In this document: one piece after another, positions 61,309 through 64,000 of the stretch | Numbering within the stretch: position 1 is the first letter of the stretch | How the letters are laid out: every line of letters starts with the position of its first letter | Assembly (NCBI RefSeq): GCF_030268885.1 | Contig: NZ_BSSA01000002.1 | Location: 482,633 to 546,632, forward strand | Length of the DNA stretch: 64,000 nucleotides | Direction: 5' to 3' | Source: Kitasatospora phosalacinea | GTDB lineage: Bacteria; Actinomycetota; Actinomycetes; Streptomycetales; Streptomycetaceae | Made by a program: the position numbers and the translations under genes | Notes under the pieces: model-generated | Database searches by the model: none | What the model was told of the DNA's origin: nothing | What the model saw: only the letters and a program-made list of their open reading frames with translations

Positions 61309-61896
61309 ATGGGAGAGCTGATAGTTGTCCGGCATGGCCAGACCGAATGGAGCCTGTCGGGCCGGCACGCCGGCCGCACCGACGTTGCGCTGACCGACGT
61401 GGGTGAGGCCGCTGCCAGGGCGCTCGCTCCGAGGCTGGCCCAGCGCCGTCTGGTTGCGGTGTTCAGCAGCCCGCTGAGCCGCGCGATGCGGACGGCCGAG
61501 CTTGCGGGCCTGGCTAACGTCAAGCCTGATCCGGACCTGGTGGAGTGGGATTACGGCGGCTACGAGGGGCTGACCGCCGAGCAGATCCAAGGGACGCGGC
61601 CGGGCTGGGATCTGTGGCGGGACGGTGTCATTCCCGGGGATGCCGCCCGTCCTGGCGAGCAGCTTCAGCAGGTGGCCGCGCGCACGGACGCCGTGCTGGA
61701 CCGGATCCGGCCGCTGCTGGATCAGGGCGATGTCGCCGTGGTCGCTCACGGCCATCTGGCGCGAGTGATCACCGTGCGCTGGCTCGGGCTCGATGCGTCT
61801 GCCGCCCGCCTGCTCGGCCACCCGCACCCGGGCTCTCTCAGTTTCCTGGCCACTGAGCACGGGCAGCCGGTCATCTCCGCCTGGAACGTCCCGTAG
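61309..61896 (+). CDS. Histidine phosphatase (phosphoglycerate-mutase-like), transposon passenger
   Basis: 195 residues from ATG 61309 (MGELIVVRHGQTEWSLSGRH). RHG holds the phospho-accepting His. SSPLSRAMRTAELAG carries the conserved Arg, and the late VVAHGHLARVI gives the second catalytic His. Full length for the branch that includes phosphatases of sugars, nucleotides and antibiotic precursors. A GATATC -10-like box about 14 bp upstream may give its own promoter. It is flanked by IS inverted repeats, an unusual cargo for so small an element. Confidence 0.9.
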   Translation: MGELIVVRHGQTEWSLSGRHAGRTDVALTDVGEAAARALAPRLAQRRLVAVFSSPLSRAMRTAELAGLANVKPDPDLVEWDYGGYEGLTAEQIQGTRPGWDLWRDGVIPGDAARPGEQLQQVAARTDAVLDRIRPLLDQGDVAVVAHGHLARVITVRWLGLDASAARLLGHPHPGSLSFLATEHGQPVISAWNVP

Positions 61897-61909
61897 CGAC
61901 AGACCGGCG

Positions 61910-62374
61910 TCACGTCTGCCGTGCGATACGCCGGTAGCAGATGAGAGCCGCGGCGATGCTGGCGAACCCGGCGAAATGTTCGGCCTTGTACTCGTAGCGG
62001 CGGTGGAGCCGGCGGAAGCCGTTCAGCCAGGCCACAGTCCTCTCAATCACCCAGCGGTGCAGGCCGAGGCGGGTGGAGGACTCGACACCCCGGCGGGCGA
62101 TGCGGGCCGGAATCTGCCGACGACGCAGGTAGGAGCGTATGAACCGGTGGTCGTATGCCTTGTCACAGTGCAGTTTGCCGGGGCGGCGTCGCCTCGGTCC
62201 GCGCCGAGAGCGGATCGGCGGGATGGCGTCGGTCAAAGGGATCAGAGCCTGGCTGTCGTGGACGTTGGCACCCGAGATCGCGAGCGACAGGGGCAGACCG
62301 GTGCGTTCGGTGAGCAAGTGGATCTTCGACCCGTACTTGCCCCGATCGACAGGATTCGGACCTGTTAGCTCCCC
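61910..62374 (-). CDS. IS5-type transposase, orfB (DDE domain)
   Basis: Has no start of its own. It reads KGELTGPNPVDRGKYGSKIH, LSLAISGANVHDSQALIPL (Asp region), LHCDKAYDHRFIRSYLRRR (second Asp) and LHRWVIERTVAWLNGFRRLHRRYEYKAEHF (Glu region), ending YRRIARQT. It overlaps orfA in the -1 frame at a CTGAAAAAGGGG run (about 62365-62380), so the fused transposase is expected to arise by programmed frameshifting. All domain motifs look intact. Confidence 0.85.
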   Translation of the reverse strand, partial: GELTGPNPVDRGKYGSKIHLLTERTGLPLSLAISGANVHDSQALIPLTDAIPPIRSRRGPRRRRPGKLHCDKAYDHRFIRSYLRRRQIPARIARRGVESSTRLGLHRWVIERTVAWLNGFRRLHRRYEYKAEHFAGFASIAAALICYRRIARQT

Positions 62375-62718
62375 TTTTTCAGGGCCCGCATGTTCACCGA
62401 GTCGACCGCGCATCGGGACCAGTCCAGCTCGCCCCTGGAACCGAGTTCGTCCAGGATGACCCGGTGGAGCTTGGCCCAGACCCGGGCCTTGCTCCACTCG
62501 CTGAAGCGGCGGTGAGCCGTCGGGCCGGACGGGCCGAAGCATGGCGGCAGCTGGGCCCACGTACATCCCGATGTCGCGACGAACAGGATCGCGGCCAGCA
62601 CCTCACGGTCCCCGTACCGGCGTCGGCCACCGCCCTGCGGACGCGCCGGAGCCGTCGGCACCACCAACTGGAACAGCTCCCACAACTCGTCCGGCACCAG
62701 GCGCTCCACGATGGTCAC
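62365..62718 (-). CDS. IS5-type transposase, orfA (DUF4096 N-terminal domain)
   Basis: 117 residues from ATG 62718. It carries the DUF4096-like domain of IS427-group transposases: VPDELWELFQLVVP, RRYGDREVLAAILFVATSGCTWAQLPP, TAHRRFSEWSKARVWAKLHR and the first catalytic Asp in CAVDSVNMRALKKGS. The run coding Leu-Lys-Lys-Gly holds the slippery AAAAAG. The right inverted repeat lies 18 bp upstream of the start codon. Confidence 0.88.
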   Translation of the reverse strand: MTIVERLVPDELWELFQLVVPTAPARPQGGGRRRYGDREVLAAILFVATSGCTWAQLPPCFGPSGPTAHRRFSEWSKARVWAKLHRVILDELGSRGELDWSRCAVDSVNMRALKKGS

Positions 62719-62752
62719 GCGAGCAGCTTACAAGCCCAAATGAGATGACTTC

Positions 62753-63145
62753 TTAGCTCGCTGAGATGTCTTTGAGTGCCCTGACGTGTGAGCCGTCGAT
62801 CGCCGAGTCGTCCATCTCCAGGAGACCCGCTGCTCGCAGCTCGGCGAGAAGGACCTCGTGCAAGCGCGGCCAGACGCCAGCCTCAGTCCAGTCCCGGAGC
62901 CGACGCCAGGCGGTCACCCCTGAACAGCCAACGACCTGGGCGGGAACATCGCGCCAGGCCACTCCTTTCCGGAGCACGTAGATGATGCCGGCGAGCGCGA
63001 CGCGGTCCGACACCGGCAGCCGTCCGGGGTGGAGATGGCGTCGGGCAGGCCGAGGGGGGAGAAGCGCAGCTATGCGCTCCCAGAGATCGTCTGGCACAAG
63101 ATCGGCAGGCACGTCGGAGAGTCTGCCCGACGCTCTATCAGGCAT
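62753..63145 (-). pseudogene. IS5-family transposase, N-terminal half
   Basis: Starts MPDRASGRLSDVPADLVPDDLWERIAALLPP and keeps the DUF4096 domain (VALAGIIYVLRKGVAWRDVPAQVVGCSGVTAWRRLRDW) and SAIDGSHVRALK with the first catalytic Asp. It then ends in a few foreign codons and a stop made by the TTA duplication of the adjacent element. Its continuation is the fragment at 58212-58677. The gene 63191-63772 lies 45 bp upstream on the same strand. Confidence 0.85.
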
Positions 63146-63190
63146 TGACAGCGACGCCGATCTTGATGCGGTCGGCGGCGCTGTGCGGGT

Positions 63191-63772
63191 TCAGCGCCAG
63201 CCTCCGTGGCGAGGTTCCACGTGCTCGCCGAACAGCGGGCCGAACTCCTGGCCATCCTCGTCGATCACGACGTAGTCCGCTTCGGTCTTCGAGGCGGCTG
63301 CATGCAACCGGATGACGAGGTCAGTGACAGGCACGATACGCAGCGACAGGGCTGCGGCCACCTGGGCAGCTTCGTCGTCGATGTCCGAGTTGTACTTGTC
63401 ACGGGACCGTTGAAGGTGTCGAGCGGACACCTGCATGACCTCGACATCGCCACTGCCCGAGAACGTGAGGCAGTCGTGCCATTCCAGCCCGATGATGATC
63501 TCCAGCGCTTCCCCCAGGTCATCGGCGAGCAGACCGCCTTCCCCTTCGGAACTCGCGTACACAACCGGTCGGCGACCGTTCTGCTCGGTGCAGAGGAAGT
63601 AGGCCCCACCGGCGGACTCCCCGGCGATCACCTCCATCGGCGCACTCGAGGCAAGCCTCAAGCCCTCGCCATAGTGCTTCCGGTGGATGTCGAAGCCGAA
63701 CGACGACCTCAGCAGCAGATCGATCTCTGGGGTGTTCTGGATCAGGTCGAGCAGGTGATCACTTGAGGTCAT
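63191..63772 (-). CDS. Unknown protein, probable passenger of the IS5-like element
   Basis: 193 residues from ATG 63772 (MTSSDHLLDLIQNTPEIDLLLRSSFG); a longer frame reaches the inverted repeat. The chain has a pattern seen in SUKH/immunity-like proteins (PMEVIAGESAGGAYFLCTEQNGRRPVVYASSEGEGGLLADDLGEAL) and an acidic C-terminal strand pair (YVVIDEDGQEFGPLFGEHV), but I do not recognise the family with confidence. A 13-bp palindrome lies just upstream. It is located between the transposase N-terminal half and the right inverted end at 63856. Confidence 0.7.
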   Translation of the reverse strand: MTSSDHLLDLIQNTPEIDLLLRSSFGFDIHRKHYGEGLRLASSAPMEVIAGESAGGAYFLCTEQNGRRPVVYASSEGEGGLLADDLGEALEIIIGLEWHDCLTFSGSGDVEVMQVSARHLQRSRDKYNSDIDDEAAQVAAALSLRIVPVTDLVIRLHAAASKTEADYVVIDEDGQEFGPLFGEHVEPRHGGWR

Positions 63773-63784
63773 GGCATGGACGAT

Positions 63785-63797
63785 AGTGACTGTCACT
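63785..63797. promoter_or_regulatory. Palindrome AGTGAC-T-GTCACT
   Basis: A perfect 13-bp palindrome beginning 13 bp upstream of the ATG of the 63191-63772 gene, overlapping its likely -10 (TATCGT on the minus strand). It is a candidate operator for that gene. Confidence 0.45.
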
Positions 63798-63877
63798 GAC
63801 GTGTCGGCACCACGGTGAACAGCGTGCTGCAGTCTGTCCGTGGCCTGCCCCCCGTTCATTCTGAAACCATCAGTTAC

Positions 63878-64000
63878 TCAGGTTGAACTCGCGATGTCGG
63901 TGATCAGCCCGGTCGCGGCGAGGCAGCCGTCGATGAGGTGCGGGCGGTACTGGATCTTCCGTAAGCCGCGCCTGACCGTCCGGACGAGGTGTTCGGGGTC
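63878..64000 (-). CDS. C-terminal end of an unidentified protein (runs off the window)
   Basis: The minus strand is open from the edge to a TGA at 63878, giving 40 residues that begin DPEHLVRTVRRGLRKIQYRP and end with ITDIASST. The stop is three bases beyond the inverted end of the IS5-like element. It could be the natural end of a gene or a gene cut by the insertion. Family not recognised. Confidence 0.45.
   Translation of the reverse strand, partial: DPEHLVRTVRRGLRKIQYRPHLIDGCLAATGLITDIASST

Larger units (their letters stand above)
61174..62752. mobile_element. IS5-type (IS427-like) element carrying a histidine-phosphatase passenger gene
   Basis: Perfect 17-bp inverted repeats GAAGTCATCTCATTTGG at 61174-61190 and (complement) 62736-62752 bound 1579 bp. 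TTA flanks both sides (61171-61173 and 62753-62755) as a target duplication. Inside are a two-frame transposase on the minus strand (61910-62718) and, convergent with it, a complete histidine phosphatase (61309-61896). No inner copy of the repeat lies between the phosphatase and the transposase, so the phosphatase is within the mobile unit. Confidence 0.85.
58202..63874 (-). mobile_element. Interrupted IS5-like element with passenger gene (composite, nested)
   Basis: ACTGATCGTTTCAGAATGA (58202-58220) and the complement of 63856-63874, ACTGATGGTTTCAGAATGA, are 19-bp inverted ends with one mismatch; the left one contains the transposase stop. Inside are the C-terminal half of an IS5-type transposase (58212-58677), about 4.1 kb of unrelated insertions, the N-terminal half (62753-63145), and a same-strand gene of unknown function (63191-63772). 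Removing the insertions gives an element of about 1.6 kb. No certain target duplication was recognised, so the outer limits are inferred from the repeats. Confidence 0.65.

Overview
The window is very GC-rich double-stranded actinobacterial DNA with GTG and TTG starts, strong GGAGG-type ribosome binding sites, many 4-bp ATGA/GTGA gene overlaps and several apparently leaderless genes. Gene families (DrrA-type ABC transporters, LAL-type LuxR regulators, MmyB-type XRE regulators, SpoIIAB-like ATPases, GH5 mannanase with CBM10 modules, helicase-associated/WYL proteins) point to a streptomycete such as Streptomyces or Kitasatospora. The species cannot be fixed from the window alone.

Region 1 (1-28.5 kb) is ordinary accessory chromosome: a partial ABC transporter/DUF4097 operon with a divergent hybrid regulator; a secreted mannanase; an XRE regulator divergent from a methyltransferase; a secreted lamin-tail/phytase-esterase-like protein divergent from a LysR regulator; a metallophosphoesterase; a LAL regulator next to a DHA2 exporter and a divergent FMN reductase; a secreted protein of unknown role; an MFS exporter; a MacAB-like ABC exporter beside a NarL-type response regulator and a duplicated DesK-like sensor; a MerR regulator divergent from an aldolase/CMD pair; and a GlsB membrane protein coupled to an anti-sigma-like ATPase.

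Region 2 (28.7-48 kb) is a mosaic island built on a tRNA-Ser(GGA) integration site. Four clear and one degenerate copy of a roughly 210-bp cassette are present. Each cassette holds a tRNA terminator hairpin, the last ~55 bp of the tRNA gene (minus strand, starting in the anticodon loop), and a shared arm ending in a GAGAC double motif. They separate cargo modules: TetR/DUF4345/BrkB; a RelE-Phd-type toxin-antitoxin pair; a helicase-associated/WYL protein; a MocR regulator with class V aminotransferase and MFS exporter; and a visibly less GC-rich type I restriction-modification operon with a YgjP-like metallopeptidase. A frameshifted tyrosine-integrase scrap lies just past hsdM.

Region 3 (48-58 kb) holds a tightly coupled minus-strand operon: an aspartyl-hydroxylase-like 2OG oxygenase, nucleotidyltransferase, LOG-like protein, orotate-PRTase-like enzyme and HAD phosphatase. 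A divergent-looking alanyl-tRNA synthetase follows behind a long hairpin. A divergent HTH/TPR regulator with a GNAT enzyme and a small Cys-pair protein faces it across a tandem GTCATGAC promoter. This is the best candidate for an undescribed system.

Region 4 (58-64 kb) is a transposon graveyard: an IS5-like element split in two, apparently carrying a passenger gene, with an IS110 element, an SMI1/KNR4 gene and a second IS5-type element lodged inside it. The second element has perfect inverted repeats, a TTA duplication and a histidine-phosphatase passenger gene.
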